Source: Viscum album (lineage: Eukaryota > Streptophyta > Magnoliopsida > Santalales > Viscaceae). From it: DNA of 64,000 bases. Location: the NCBI GenBank assembly GCA_963277665.1, contig OY728130.1, forward strand, positions 1,366,592,393-1,366,656,392, given 5' to 3'. The translations under genes and the position numbers were made by a program. A model generated the notes under the pieces. The model was not told the origin of the DNA. It saw nothing but the letters and a program-made list of their open reading frames with translations, and did not search any database. Shown piece after piece: positions 1-11,464 of this stretch (positions are counted from its first letter, which is position 1; every line of letters begins with the position of its first letter).

Positions 1-640
1 CATATTTTTAATAAGTTAGATGAAAATCCAGACTCAATTTCAAAACGACTTCGATGGCTAGCCGGAGGAACAAGTGTGTATGTATTATCTTACAATGCTT
101 ATGTTAATTGTTATACATTATATATTAATGAACATGATAAAGAATGTATGATAAATAATAATGGGGTTACACTTGTGGTTGAATTGTTTCATGTTTCTAG
201 TTCTAAGGATAGAAATCCAATTTATGTGAATATGTCATACTTTGGCATCATCAAACAAATATGGGAGTTGGATTATATGAAATTCTGAGTGCCAATTTTT
301 CAATGAAAGTTGGTTGATAATAGGAGTGCTATTAAAATAGATGAATTGGGATTCGTGAAATTTTATTTTAGTAAGTAAGGGGAGATAGACAAATCGTTTA
401 TAATGGAATCACAGAAAGTACAAGTATTTTATGTTCCAGATCCCACAAACTGAAACTGTTCAATTATTCTGTTATCAACCAAAACAACTGAAGGGATAGA
501 TGAAAGTTCAATGGAGTATGACCTTTTTATTGGTACTTTGTAATAATTTCATAGCATTCCCAATGTAGGAAGTGTTTTGTATGTTAGATGAGACCACAAT
601 GAAGGTATTTACATAGCCGATAGAGGGATCAAATCTCTTC
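1..640 (+). pseudogene. TNP2-type CACTA transposase, C-terminal fragment (DUF4216 region), broken
   Basis: Frame 1 reads from the first base with RLRWLAGG, then NNNGVTLVVE, then PIYVNMSYFGIIKQIWELDY, VDNRSAIKIDELGFV and QKVQVFYVPDP. This is the order of the region after the catalytic core and the DUF4216 domain in plant TNP2 transposases, which bind and cut CACTA ends. The frame stays the same to about base 500 but is broken by stops at 286-288, about 301, about 376 and about 451. A further stretch ending DHNEGIYI near 610 resembles the usual C-terminus. The catalytic core would lie upstream of the window. The gene is followed about 130 bases later by the second CACTA gene on the same strand. 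Family assignment is firm; exact end and intron positions are estimates. Confidence 0.8.
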
Positions 641-775
641 AGCCTTTAAAAAAAAGAGAGTTTGATAATCAGTTTATTTTTTTATTATAATATACATTGT
701 GTTACGTTATGTTATTATCTATTCATTGATACTTTTATGTAATCTAATTTAAATGTTAAATCACTTTTGCAGATA

Positions 776-3700
776 ATGACTTCTGCACCTACTGATGCGC
801 CCAATCCTGAGGCACAAAAAGTCTCTCAACCTGCTGCTATTGGTTCCATTGTAGAGAAACAATAGGTTTCTCAACCTGTTGCTGCTGGTCCCAATATTGA
901 GGTAAAACAGGTTTCTAAACCTATTGATGTTGGTCCCAGTACCAATACTAGTGCTTTGTAGAGACATAACGATGATTCTAAAACTGAGGAAATGGTAGGC
1001 AATGAAACCCTGACAGCACAAAAAAACAAGAGCGTTGTAGTTTGATAGTGTTAGCCAAAATCCTTAAGTAAAAATCAAAAGGAATCAAATTTCAGGTGGT
1101 ATGGAATAAGTGAGGTCAGCATGTTAATCCCAACAAAGCCATGTTTCATAGCTACATTGGAATCATTACTCAGAAATGTGTGTTGATTGGTGTACAGTCA
1201 TGGAACCATGTTGTCACCAGGCTTAACACGCTAATATGTCAAGAGATTGCGGTAACATTTTGATATTATTTATTTAATTTATTAAAATAAAATAAAATAC
1301 TGAAACATTGACTTTCTCTTCTTCATCCTTTATAGAGTGCATTTATAGTAGATGCCTCACATAAGGAATATGTATTAAGAGTTTCAAGAAGGATTTATAG
1401 AGGATTCCACACAATTTTAACAAAATATCATCTTAAAGATGCTGAAGGGAAAATCAAGTTGCACCCACCTCCTCTTTATACACACTTGATATCCCAAGGA
1501 GCATGGGACACGTTTAGCAATCATCGTGTAGAGAATAATTTTCAGGTACATTGTGTTTGTTAATAAATTGTTTGACATTTTTTTTATTCATCACTTTGAT
1601 TGACAGATTTTTATTTATGAAATAGAAACTGAGTGATGAAAATAAAGAACAGGTAGCAAAACCAGCGTACCCCTAACGTAAAGCAAGGATGGGGTATGCT
1701 TCACTTGAGAAAAAAATGGTACGTATTTTAAATCTACTGTAATACTTTTATGTGACATAAAACAACACTATAACCATGTTCTTATATTTATATGTAGATT
1801 TATGAACTGAAACCAAAAGCCACTTTCATCCCATTCCATGTGCTATAGAAGGAGGTTCCTATGAATAAAAAGGGGATACTGATAGATGAAAACACACAAA
1901 AAGTGTAGGAAACATGTGTAAGTATAACATAATATAAATTTGATTTTCTTTAAATCTCTATTACATAAAAATGATTACTTATTTTCCTATATTTTCTATC
2001 TGACATAGTCACAAGAATAAACAACACCCACACCAGATGCAAACATACTTTCCATAGCCTTGAAGCAGCCAGAACAATATGGTTGCGTCAGAGGTGCGGG
2101 TTTTTGTGTGACACCCCAGACATATTTTCAAAAAGAAAAACAAGAGGAGGATCAAATGGAGGAAGTGAAAAAGATGAGAGAAACAATATCTCTATTTCAA
2201 GAAGAATTACAATACCAGAGAGAGCTAATAGCAAGCTTGATGGGGTGGAGGCAAAGAGAAGAAACAACTCAAGAATAACCCATGTGTGAAGATCCCACCC
2301 CACACCCACTAGCTTTGAGGTGATCCATTCCCCTCAAAAACCTAACTTAGATGAGGTAATCAATGTTATAATAATTTTTTCTGTGAAATGTGAATCACAT
2401 AGACACCGATACCTTTTCTATACTGAAATTCTACAGGGTGAAAATGACTGTGAATTATATGTATCAACTCCAAATGTTCACCTTGTAGTGAGGGCTACAA
2501 TGTTCAATATGTAGAATGACATGATACACAACATACCACTTCTAATAGATCATGTCAGAGTGAAAATTAATAAAGCTAATGATCCGAATGTCGAGCTACC
2601 TATTTCAAATGAGGATGACGAAATTCATATAGTCTAACAAGCTGTTGGTAAATTCATCATAAGACTGTCAATTATTGTAATAAAACATGTTGACAAGGTG
2701 GTATTCATTTCCAATTTATTTTTCAAGTTGATCCTTTCATATTTAATGAAAAAAGGTCTGAACTGATGAATATTATTACATAATGACAAAGGGAAGGGGG
2801 GTTAAATAAAAGACCGGATCAAAACTATCTCAAGGATCAACCAACCGATCGAAACGATCTATTGAGAGTACCTTTACCCTGCCTGTTTTATATCCACATT
2901 TAACATAATTTCAGGCCCATGTGGATACAAATTTGATAGATGGAAATACTCACACAGTTGATTTTGAAAAAAAAAATTGTACAGAGGGGAAGAATCAGAT
3001 TACATTAGTGCTAACAATGTAGATGAAATCCTCAAGTATGAATGGCTAGGCCCCTCAGTCGTAAATTTATACATGATGTAGATTTTCATGATTTGATTTT
3101 ACAAAAGTAGATATACTATGATAATTATTACTAAATACATTTCATATTTTTCGTTGGTGCACATATGAAAAAAAATTGAAGTGATTACCCCATGAACAAA
3201 AATTTAGACCCGTTAGTCCTCACATCACATCTTCAAAAGAATAAATAAATGGAGATAAAGAGGGTGACATAATGTCATCCTTTCTAAAATCGTTTGAAAA
3301 AAAAATAAGGATGACAGCCTCTTTTTAATACCAACGATTCAGGGGTAAAACTCTACAATTTAATCATATCAACTGTATTTTCATTTCATTCATTACTTAT
3401 TCCTTTTTGTGTTTTTAGGCAGCATTGGATTCTCATTGTAGTCAATTTGGATACTCCAAAGAATTATTTTCTGGATTCAATGCATGGATATCCAACAAAT
3501 TGACCACGCGTGATGGATTTTTTCAATTTGTAAAACACTAGATCCAAAATTTTATAACTAAAAATCTAGTTATATAATTTATATTATCTTTTAATGAGTA
3601 TTTTGTTATGATAGGGAGGTGTATCAATATTGTCTACTTCATGGAATAAATCCAAGGCCTAAGGAAAATAACACTGACGAGATCTACAAGTGGACACATA

Positions 3701-4050
3701 TCATGGTATATATAATAATATTTCACTATCCAAACACATATCAAAACAAATTACTTATTTTTATCAATGTTTATGCAGTGTCCAAAACAAAAAAATGGAA
3801 AGGATTGTGGTTATTATGTTTGTAAATTTATGAAAGAGATCATATTTCATCAACAAACTAGCATCCATGAAGAGGTATTTTCAAAAATAATTACTAGTTC
3901 ATTTAAAATATTTATTAATCCTTTGTGTATTTGTATTTTTTCAGTACTACCATGACTATCCCAAAAACTCATATTCACAAGATGATATAGATTTTTTTAG
4001 AAACGAATGGGTAGCATACCTGATGGAAGATTGTACACAAATAGGATGAA
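776..4050 (+). pseudogene. Second CACTA gene: Transposase_24 domain plus C-terminal Ulp1-like cysteine protease, broken
   Basis: A multi-exon gene decayed by stops. The first exon starts near ATG 778. The region 1095-1251 plus 1336-1545 (HKEYVLRVSRRIYRGFHTIL) and 1626-1722 (KARMGYASLEKKM) matches the order of Pfam Transposase_24 (Ptta/En/Spm). Introns are visible at about 1252-1335 and 1546-1625, with GT/AG ends. Then come QYGCVRGAGFCVTPQTYF and a charged coiled-coil-like tail (2060-2275). The 3' part is a Ulp1-type protease: HWILIVV (His codon 3423-3425), NYFLDSMHG (Asp codon 3474-3476), and after an intron at 3706-3778 CPKQKNGKDCGYYVCKF (Cys codon 3806-3808), so the catalytic His, Asp and Cys are all still present. 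It ends near FFRNEWVAYLMED about 4030. Ulp1 domains are common in plant CACTA and MULE genes; their role in transposition is not settled. Many in-frame stops make it non-functional. Confidence 0.75.
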
Positions 4051-4480
4051 GGTGAATTCCTTCTACTTATTTTATCCTTATATGATAATTTATATCTCCC
4101 ATGTTTGCATTTATTGAGAATCTATGATCAGCATTTCTTATGTTTCATATAATTAGGTTATGAAGAATGGTTTTAGAAATGATTTGTCTTTCTAGTAAAG
4201 AATAACTTAATGAGAGACTCGTATGAACTAGTTATTTATGTTTCCATGTTTCCAAAAGCACTAGACCTAAACTATTATTACATAGATCATTTATATTTTG
4301 TATTTTGGTCATTTATGTTGTAGTTTCTACTGATGTAGTGTGTTGGAAAAAAATTGGTTGTGCCTCACTCACAAATTTAATAACAAAACTAAGGATTCTT
4401 TACTACTGTTTGTTAACTACCTCTTAGCATAACATCTGTTATGAACTTCTGATTTGGATTCCCTATGATGCTCGCATACC
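4051..4480. other. CACTA 3' noncoding DNA
   Basis: AT-rich sequence after the Ulp1 gene. I see no coding potential and no recognisable repeat before the foldback at 4481. Confidence 0.5.
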
Positions 4481-4609
4481 ACACCATCTCTATGATATCA
4501 TCATTCATCATTCACTTTTCCTTCTCTTCTTGTACCCATTTACTAGGTAAATGGGTGTAGGAAGAGAAGGAAAAATGAAATCTGAATGATGATATCATAG
4601 AGATGGTGT
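4481..4609. repeat. 129-bp near-perfect inverted repeat (foldback) with 3-base loop
   Basis: The left arm 4481-4543 starts ACACCATCTCTATGATATCA and ends GTACCCATTTAC. The loop is TAG (4544-4546), and the right arm 4547-4609 starts GTAAATGGGT and ends with the reverse complement AGAGATGGTGT. The arms are about 63 bases with a few mismatches and a small indel. It lies in the 3' noncoding part of the CACTA element, 430 bases after the Ulp1 gene. An RNA crossing it would form a long hairpin, a possible small-RNA source; there is no direct sign of processing. Confidence 0.9.
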
Positions 4610-5086
4610 TAGATGGGAGCTTCACATGGATGCTAGATCTAAATTTCATATCAGATTCTATGATAATCGGTAGTTAACCAACATTATTAAAGTGCACAAA
4701 GAATCATTAGTTTTTTTATTAGCTTATATATGGACCAAAGAAACCCTTTGGAAAGATGTAGAGGTAATTTTATGATATAATATATCTATTTTAACAAAAA
4801 AATTATATAATGAAATGTTAATTTGATTTTCATTATTCCTTGTAGGGTTCGTTTATTTTAGAATATTTTTGTCTATGTGACACACCTTTGTAGGAAGAAA
4901 AATGATGTTGTGTCTGCTCAATCACAGAGATAATTTTGATGTTTTCACAGTAAAATCATTGTCTATAGAATTAATGCATTGTTTAATATTTATGTTTAAT
5001 TTATTTCTTTTATGTAAGTAATATTAATCTACTAATATGTGATATCAATGTATGAAATGTTTAGGTCATTATAGTTGGTATCAGAG
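4610..5086. other. CACTA 3' noncoding DNA
   Basis: AT-rich sequence between the foldback and the first subterminal unit. No gene or clear repeat is visible. Confidence 0.5.
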
Positions 5087-5255
5087 TAACTGACCTATTC
5101 AAAATCGAGCAATCACATTCAGTTGTTTTGATACATTAGGGAGATGATCCATAAGTCATTTGAAATGTGTAGGAATCAACCCCACCTCAATACAACACAC
5201 GATGTGACGTTTATGAATCAATGTGTCTCTTTTTATTTTAAATTGACATTATTTT
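5087..5255 (+). repeat. CACTA ~190-bp subterminal unit, copy 1
   Basis: Marked by TTGTTTTGATACATTAGG, ATGATCCATAAGTCATTTG, GGAATCAACCCCACCTCAAT and AAATTGACATT. The same order recurs at 15533-15738, 20138-20315 and 62570-62750. E1 is inserted at its right end. Confidence 0.75.
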
Positions 5256-6905
5256 TGTAACACCCTGAGATTTTATGACAAATATTTTTAATTTCATTGA
5301 TGTATTGTACGCTACACCAAGAATAACTTGTGCTATACGCAACACTGTATTAGCTTGCGGTGTATGAAAACACTATTATAGGCTTGTGTTGTATGGCAGA
5401 GAAACCTTCCTCAATAGAGTGTGTTATGCGCAATACCGAGTTTCACTAAACGAGATATTATTATAATATTATTATGAAGTAGCCGTTATGAATAGTAACA
5501 CCCACTTTTTGAAATTTTATAAATTTTATCTTTCAAAATGGACTTCATTTTTGGATTCGGAATATCGAAATTAGCCTAGGGTGAATTTTTTGTATTTTTC
5601 TGAAAACTTTCAATTTTTGATGAATAGTGAAAACACTAGGTTACTATTTAAAAACTGACTTTTTATTTAACTGATTATTTATTTTATTTAAATTTATTTT
5701 AGGTAAAAATTTATACATAATACCTATATAAGTTCAATGTAATTCATTGGATTCATTTTATAATAATTTTAGATATATAAAAATTTTATTGAACTTTTCA
5801 CCGTCTTTTACCCACCTCCTAGGAGAATTTGAAAATTTACATAAAACATAATTTTATCGCTTCTGTGAGTGGAATTTCGAAAATCCGAGAGACACAGTTA
5901 ATATCAAGGAGTAAAATGTGGTTCAATAAGATAAAAATAATTTTTGGTGAATAGTAACTTTTTACTTTTATTTACCACGGTTTAAAGTAAATAGGATAAT
6001 TAAGGGTAAAAATGATATTATTATTACCCTAAAACATGTCCTAATTCTATTGGATAAGTGTAATTCATCCAAAAACAACCTTAGGAATAAAATATTACCC
6101 TTTATGTCCACTTAGATTAGATTAGGTCATTTATTATTATTTTATTTAAAGAAGATTTAAAATAGTTAAAATCAAAGTTTAATAACTAAAAAAATTTTAA
6201 TATAGGGTTATACATAAGATAAATTCGACTATAAATATTAATTATAAATCTAAAAATATTTTCTACATAATGGTATTTTATTTATAATTTTTAGACATTA
6301 AATAATTTAATTTATTTATGACACAATGATGATGCAGTAATTACCATATTAATGAAATATTAACATAATTGATGTTATAAATACCCAATTAAATATAATT
6401 TTAGATTTTTATGAATTACACCAATTTTCTAGGTCAATATGACATTTTAGTATTGATTTAATTAAATTTTTTTCAAATTAATCATGCTGTTATGATTTTC
6501 ACAAAAATCAATTACCAAATAGTGTCAAAATTGACATAAAATAGTTCTTAAAAAAATATTATATTATTAATTGTTATTATATTCCTAAAAATCTAGGGTT
6601 CGGCCAAATGACTTAGATAATGTTATATATATTAATAATGAACCACTTGGGGTTCGTTTGGCTTGTTATAGTAATTTTATTAACCATATAGTGTAAGAAA
6701 ACAAGAAGACACGGTAAAAGTTAAATTATTTAACTTAGAGTTAAGTCTAAATGATAAGGTTAAAATAGTAACCTAAACTTGTCTAAAACCAATTGGTTGA
6801 GAGAATTTAGACCCATCCCCACTTTATCTTCTAAATAAATTAATTTGGAGCTATTATAAACTAAATATGACTTTATTATGAAATAATATTTTAAGTTTTT
6901 CCTAA

Positions 6906-6937
6906 GGTGCCCCTCTCCTCCCTTATAAAAGGGCACC
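6906..6937 (+). promoter_or_regulatory. LTR core promoter: TATA box inside inverted repeat
   Basis: TATAAAAG at 6924-6931 lies between GGTGCCC (6906-6912) and its complement GGGCACC (6931-6937). The same arrangement occurs in both E2 LTRs; in the right E1 LTR the arms have mutated. Transcription would be expected to start about 25-35 bases downstream (inference). Confidence 0.75.
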
Positions 6938-7248
6938 ACCTCCCTCTTCTATTTACACAATTTTGAGCCTTCAAGCTCGGCCTACCCCTGCCCATTTTAC
7001 TTCTCAACTTCCCTATAAACATTATAGAGGTTCTGGTCTCCTCAAAAGACCAACTCTAGTGCCTTAAGAGGAAGCTTAAAAGAGGTGCGTCGAAGAATAG
7101 GTAATCTCTTCTACCAATTCATTCAAGTTTTCTTTCTTCTTCAAATTATTCTTATTTAGTTGTTTAATTATAAAGTAATAACATAAGCATCACTAATATA
7201 CTGATATGTTATTATAAATATGAAACAACCTCATTTCACCTTCTATCC

Positions 7249-7703
7249 ATCCTACGGAAAATGAAATCACTGCGCGTGTGTACGTACGGAATACCGTCTC
7301 CACGCCATGGTGTAATCTGTTTTCCACCACCACCTTACTTGGATGCGTATAATGGTGTAAAGAATAACTATATATAGTTATTATAACATCATTCTTATTC
7401 TGTGATATTATATCATCCACTCCAATTCAATTCAATAATTGTGGGAATGATATCATCGCTCGTGCGTACGTACGGATTACCGTCTCCACGACACGATGAG
7501 ATTCATTCTCCATGTTAACCATTAAATAATGATTATAAAGTATATATAATGAATAATAATGAAATATATTACATGATAAAGCTACTGGATTTATGTATAT
7601 ATATATTTCATCTACTTACTTCCATTCAAGTCAATAAGGAAAGGAAAACAGTGTTCATGCGTACGTACGGCCTACCGTCTCCATGAACGGTGTATTTCAT
7701 TTC
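7249..7703 (+). other. Triple hairpin array with shared apical core (E1 left LTR)
   Basis: Three hairpins: about 7249-7345, 7445-7508 and 7638-7703. Each has an apical core of CGTACGTACGG, two variable bases, TACCGTCTC (cores 7279-7300, 7465-7486, 7660-7681; the first begins TGTACG). The arms next to the core differ but pair: GCGTG with CACGC, CTCGTG with CACGA, GTTCATG with CATGAAC. In hairpin 2 pairing extends out to GAATGA with TCATTC, and in hairpin 3 to GGAAA with TTTC, with some internal mismatches. The core itself can fold ACGG with CCGT. The biological role is unknown. Confidence 0.9.
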
Positions 7704-8212
7704 ATTTATCTATATATTATATCTATATATATATACTGAATATATATGATATATAAATCATGATTTACATTCTTGAAGTAAGTAAATCATGATATAAGTA
7801 ATAATAATATCAAGAACAACAAGTCCAAACACGTACAATAAATAAACCGATTTTACCCAAAACGCTGCTTTAACATGGAATTTACAAAAGAACAGGTAAT
7901 ATAAAGTCATAAGTGAACCATATATGATATCATAACAATGAATATGATTCTTTAATAAGTCAATGACATTATTTAAATCATCATACATAAGTTTCTGATA
8001 CGTACGAAGCATATCAGACCTAAGGTAAGGGATAACTTTTCCAATCTCATTTTATCCAATATTGTTTATTCGTAGGTATTTACTGGGGTTATATTTATCA
8101 TCCATGTCCTAGTTTTCTAAAAATTGTTTAATATATGTTTAAAGTCCTTTTACCCATTTTTGAATTTTACTACATGGTATGTAAGGAATCTTTCTTTTGT
8201 TTACCATACGAG

Positions 8213-8241
8213 GTACTTTTTGACTTTTCCGACAAAAGTAC
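8213..8241 (+). other. Small conserved hairpin in LTR
   Basis: GTACTTTT (8213-8220) and AAAAGTAC (8234-8241) form a perfect 8-base stem around a 13-base loop. The stem is unchanged in all four LTRs while the loop varies in E2. Confidence 0.75.
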
Positions 8242-9318
8242 GAGGAGAATGTTTTTTTAACTTATACGGAATAAACGGATTTTTACGGTTTCATAACACC
8301 TTATTTTCATGAAGATTCCTGTACAATATTTCATGATTATTTTCGACAAAATACTTTTCTTTTAAAATTGCTTGGCATTTTGAGAAAAGAAAATGATTTT
8401 GAAGAAGAAAGGATATTTTCCTCAAGAATTAATTTCAAGTGTTTTATCAAAACTATTTTCCATCTAAGATGACATTATTTAGCATGTTTATTTTTCAAGT
8501 ATAATGTCTCTATTATTTACAAGGTTTGATTTTTATTATGATGAAATGATATCCATTTGTTTTATATGGATTATGTTATGATGGGATGATGTTTATGAAA
8601 CCCATTTTATTCTTTGGGTTATAATGAATGATTTATGTTTATGTTGTGGCACACGTAAGAATGATTTCATTATGAGATGGGTGGGACCTATATCTCCCTC
8701 CAATGAATTGGGTAAAGATTTATATCTCATGAGATAGACATGTCTGGAACGGTAAGTTAATCTGGTTCCGTGATACAGGACTGGAACGAGGAGTGAACTC
8801 GATTCAGAAATGGACTTTGTCCACTAAGATGGTCTTTGCAACAATGCCTTGGCTACTATGGAAATCAAATCATGTGCTTAATGGTTTTCCACAATTAAAT
8901 GTTTTATTCCCATGCTATTTTATCATGATTGATTCTCCTTTATGATCTATGCCTTACATACTGCCAAGATTTATTTCACAACTCAAGATTCTGATGTTTA
9001 AACTTTATGTTCATGTTTTCAAGTTCAAATGTATATGGTTTGTTTTATTTTCTCCATGCTTACCCTTACTGAGAATTTGAGCTCACCCTTTATATGTTTT
9101 CTTTAACTCAGGATATAAATAAATGTTTTAGGTAAGAAAAAAATGGGAAGATCTTTATGGGAGATGTTGAAGATCTTTCACCAAGATTAGAAGATTATGT
9201 TCCAAGTTTCCAAAGACACTAAACTATTACAGTCCTTTAGTGTCTGTTTTTTTTATGTATTAGGTATTTTGAAAAATTAATGTAATTTCCATGTATGTCA
9301 AGTACGGGTCTCTACAGT

Positions 9319-9349
9319 TGGTATCAGAGGAAAGGTTTAGTCAACCTTT
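9319..9349 (+). other. E1 primer binding site (tRNA-iMet) and adjacent hairpin
   Basis: TGGTATCAGAGG at 9319-9330, two bases after the LTR, matches the 3' end of plant initiator tRNA-Met in 11 of 12 positions. It is followed directly by AAAGGTT-TAGTC-AACCTTT (9331-9349), a perfect 7-base stem also kept in E2. Confidence 0.85.
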
Positions 9350-9609
9350 GAAAACTAGGATGCGAGAACTTTAGTGACATCCCTATAGATATTTCTAAGG
9401 TATATCTAGGGATGTCCCTAAAGTTTAGTATAACTATAGGTTACAGTCCTAGAATTATTTTGACGATCATGAATAACCTAGGGTGAACCTAGGGTGTCAT
9501 GGATTAAAGAATGTGTGATAAGTTATACATCCCATAAGTGACTTTTTATGATTATGTGGTTTTTTGTTATTTTAACAGTTTCTTACACCATGGTTTTTGG
9601 TTTTAGTCA

Positions 9610-10020
9610 ATGGAGGGAACAATAAGGAATTGGGTCAACATTGAATCCAATGGAAAAATTGTTGACTATGAGAAATGAAATTGCGTAATTCCTAGAAAGA
9701 AAGATTTTGTGATTATGCTGAATCAGTCATTGTGATATATGATTAACAAGGTGAACTTTAGTGGTATTCCTAATTCGTCAAATAAGAGGAATATGGACTT
9801 TTATGCATATTCGCATGGTGAGGAGCATAGAGAGAGGAAGATTGATATTTCTAAAGAAGGGAAGAAGAACCTTGATGAATACATCAAATGGAGGGGAAGA
9901 TGTTATCTGTGTGGATAGAAGGTTCATAGAGTGACAGACTGTTATGGAGTTCAATGTCTTATCTGTGGAGAACATGGGCATTACCCAACTCAATTCCCTG
10001 ACCTAAGAGGTTACTTCTAA
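9610..10020 (+). pseudogene. E1 gag remnant: start region and zinc knuckles, core deleted
   Basis: One frame runs from ATG 9610 (MEGTIRN, compare MAGTRRN in E2) to the stop at 10018, 136 codons against about 371 in E2. Two zinc-knuckle motifs remain: C at 9901, C at 9910, H at 9925, C at 9940 (intact spacing CX2CX4HX4C), and a second at 9955-9996 whose last Cys is Phe. In-frame stops occur within the remnant. The Retrotrans_gag core seen in E2 is missing, so this is an internal deletion of about 700 bases plus point decay. It cannot make a working capsid protein. Confidence 0.75.
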
Positions 10021-10649
10021 TTCAAGTAAGGACTTATTCCATGAAAATAATTGAAGAGAATGGATTGAAGTTTTTATGTATTGGTATTCAAGAATAATGT
10101 TGTTGAGGTACTTTTATGGTATATTAGAATATCTATGTATTGGTCCATTGTGGTTTTAAATAATTATATGGTACTGGTAACCATGAAAAGTGATTGAAAT
10201 ATTTTTGGAAAGCATATGATATGTGCATAATGAAGGGATAAGGAGAAAATAATATGTTTGATAGTATTCATGAGCGCATGATTGATATAAGGACTAAGTG
10301 ATATCAGGGTTTGAGTATATAGAATTTTGGGGATTTTGGTATGTGGAAAGAGTTAACTTTTAACTGCATTCATGTTTTTACCAAGGTTCAATGGGTATTC
10401 CTTTTTTCAAGAGAATACATGATTAGGGAATTTTAATGTTTGGAATGTGACCAACAAGACATATCTTATGATATATGGGGATAAATGATAGTATTTACAT
10501 GCTTGGTAGATGACCTCTCTATCAATCTTTTTCCTTATACTGTGAGTTTGGGTAAGCCTAAAGATTGGAATAGATTAAGTTAGACATCAGATAGTATTGT
10601 TTAAGGCTATAACTTTTTGATATTTTTTTTTGGAATGTTATAATAGTAT
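10021..10649. other. E1 interior, noncoding
   Basis: Homologous to 31569-32059 in E2 (shared TATGTATTGGTC and CATATCTTATGATATATGGG). No pol-derived motif is visible. Confidence 0.6.
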
Positions 10650-10777
10650 AGTTTTAGAAAAAGGACAACCCGTAGGATGGGCGACAACCCGTCGTGTCAG
10701 ACAAGGCTGCGAGAATCAAACCCACAACCGAAGTGCGATAGGCCTTTATCGCATACCACTGGCCTACAGGAAGTCCC
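10650..10777 (-). mobile_element. tRNA-derived SINE inside E1
   Basis: Minus-strand copy of the SINE described at 32060-32186, at the matching place of the interior. The A-box-like TAGGCCAGTGG is kept; the B box has mutated to GGTTTGATTCTC. A shared position in E1 and E2 means it inserted in a common ancestor. Confidence 0.7.
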
Positions 10778-11451
10778 TGGTTAGTATAAATTAATTTTAG
10801 TGTATTATGTGGTATGATATACGAAGTATACGTCCATTTTAGGAACCATATACGATTAATCTCACCATAGATGTACTTATGTATATTTAATAACTTTTTC
10901 TAACCTTTTATTTGAGATAGATAAAATGACCCGCCGTTCTATCACATGATCTGCTAACGCTTCATGAATGAAAAATTCAACTTCATTTCTTTAAGGGATG
11001 AAGTGGAAATTGTTCAAGGCACAAACAACGGTGATATTGTACCAAAATCAAGTAAGTATTTCTTTTAATTCAAAAATTCTTCAACTTTAGGGAAATGATC
11101 TTGAAAACCAAAAATGTTGTCCTAGTGTCCTTATATCTGATGAATTAGATGGTACCATAAAACATGAAAAATTTATGGCTTTGTGATTGTTGGATTTTTC
11201 ATAGCCATGTTCTCTACCACTCTCCATCAGAACTTAATGGTTAGATTTCTCTTCCATATCCATATTTTCACCTATGTTCTTCTATGTGGAAACCCAATGA
11301 TGATTTAATTTGGGTAACCGTTACGTTTCATACATTAGTTTTTAAAATTAAGTTTTATTATTCCTTTTAATGATGTGGGTTTCTATGAAAGAAACTTTCA
11401 AGTAGTAAACGAATTATAACCCTGACGAATTTTGAGGGTGAAATTCATTTT
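10778..11451. other. E1 interior 3' part, noncoding
   Basis: Homologous to 32187-32843 in E2. I find no recognisable protein domain. Confidence 0.6.
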
Positions 11452-11464
11452 AAGGGGGGTAGAA
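11452..11464 (+). other. E1 polypurine tract
   Basis: AAGGGGGGTAGAA immediately before the right LTR; plus-strand primer site. Confidence 0.85.

Larger units (their letters stand above)
7101..9111 (+). other. Predicted leader intron in E1 LTR
   Basis: Donor AATAG|GTAATC at 7101 and acceptor TTTAACTCAG|GATATAAA ending at 9111, preceded by a TTACTGAG-like branch region and T-rich tract. The equivalent sites in E2 are stronger (acceptor TTTTCCCCAG). Predicted only from splice-site form and its conservation between E1 and E2; no transcript evidence. Confidence 0.45.
5256..9316 (+). repeat. E1 left (5') LTR
   Basis: TG...CA ends; contains the TATA box with framing inverted repeat (6906-6937), predicted leader intron (7101-9111), triple hairpin array (7249-7703) and a small hairpin (8213-8241). 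Everything after about 6955 would be R-U5 if the TATA box is used. Confidence 0.93.

Noticed and set aside
5074..5086. Primer binding site GTTGGTATCAGAG within CACTA DNA
   Set aside because: It matches the PBS but has no LTR end before it and lies next to a CACTA repeat unit; most likely chance.
7193..7703. Hammerhead or other self-cleaving ribozyme in the hairpin region
   Set aside because: CTGATATG and GAAACAA occur nearby but the hammerhead core CTGATGA with GAAA and a GUC-type site is not formed, and the hairpin core does not fit a ribozyme I know.
7758..8012. 84-codon minus frame with hydrophobic stretches
   Set aside because: Lies in LTR DNA and is not kept in the other three LTRs.
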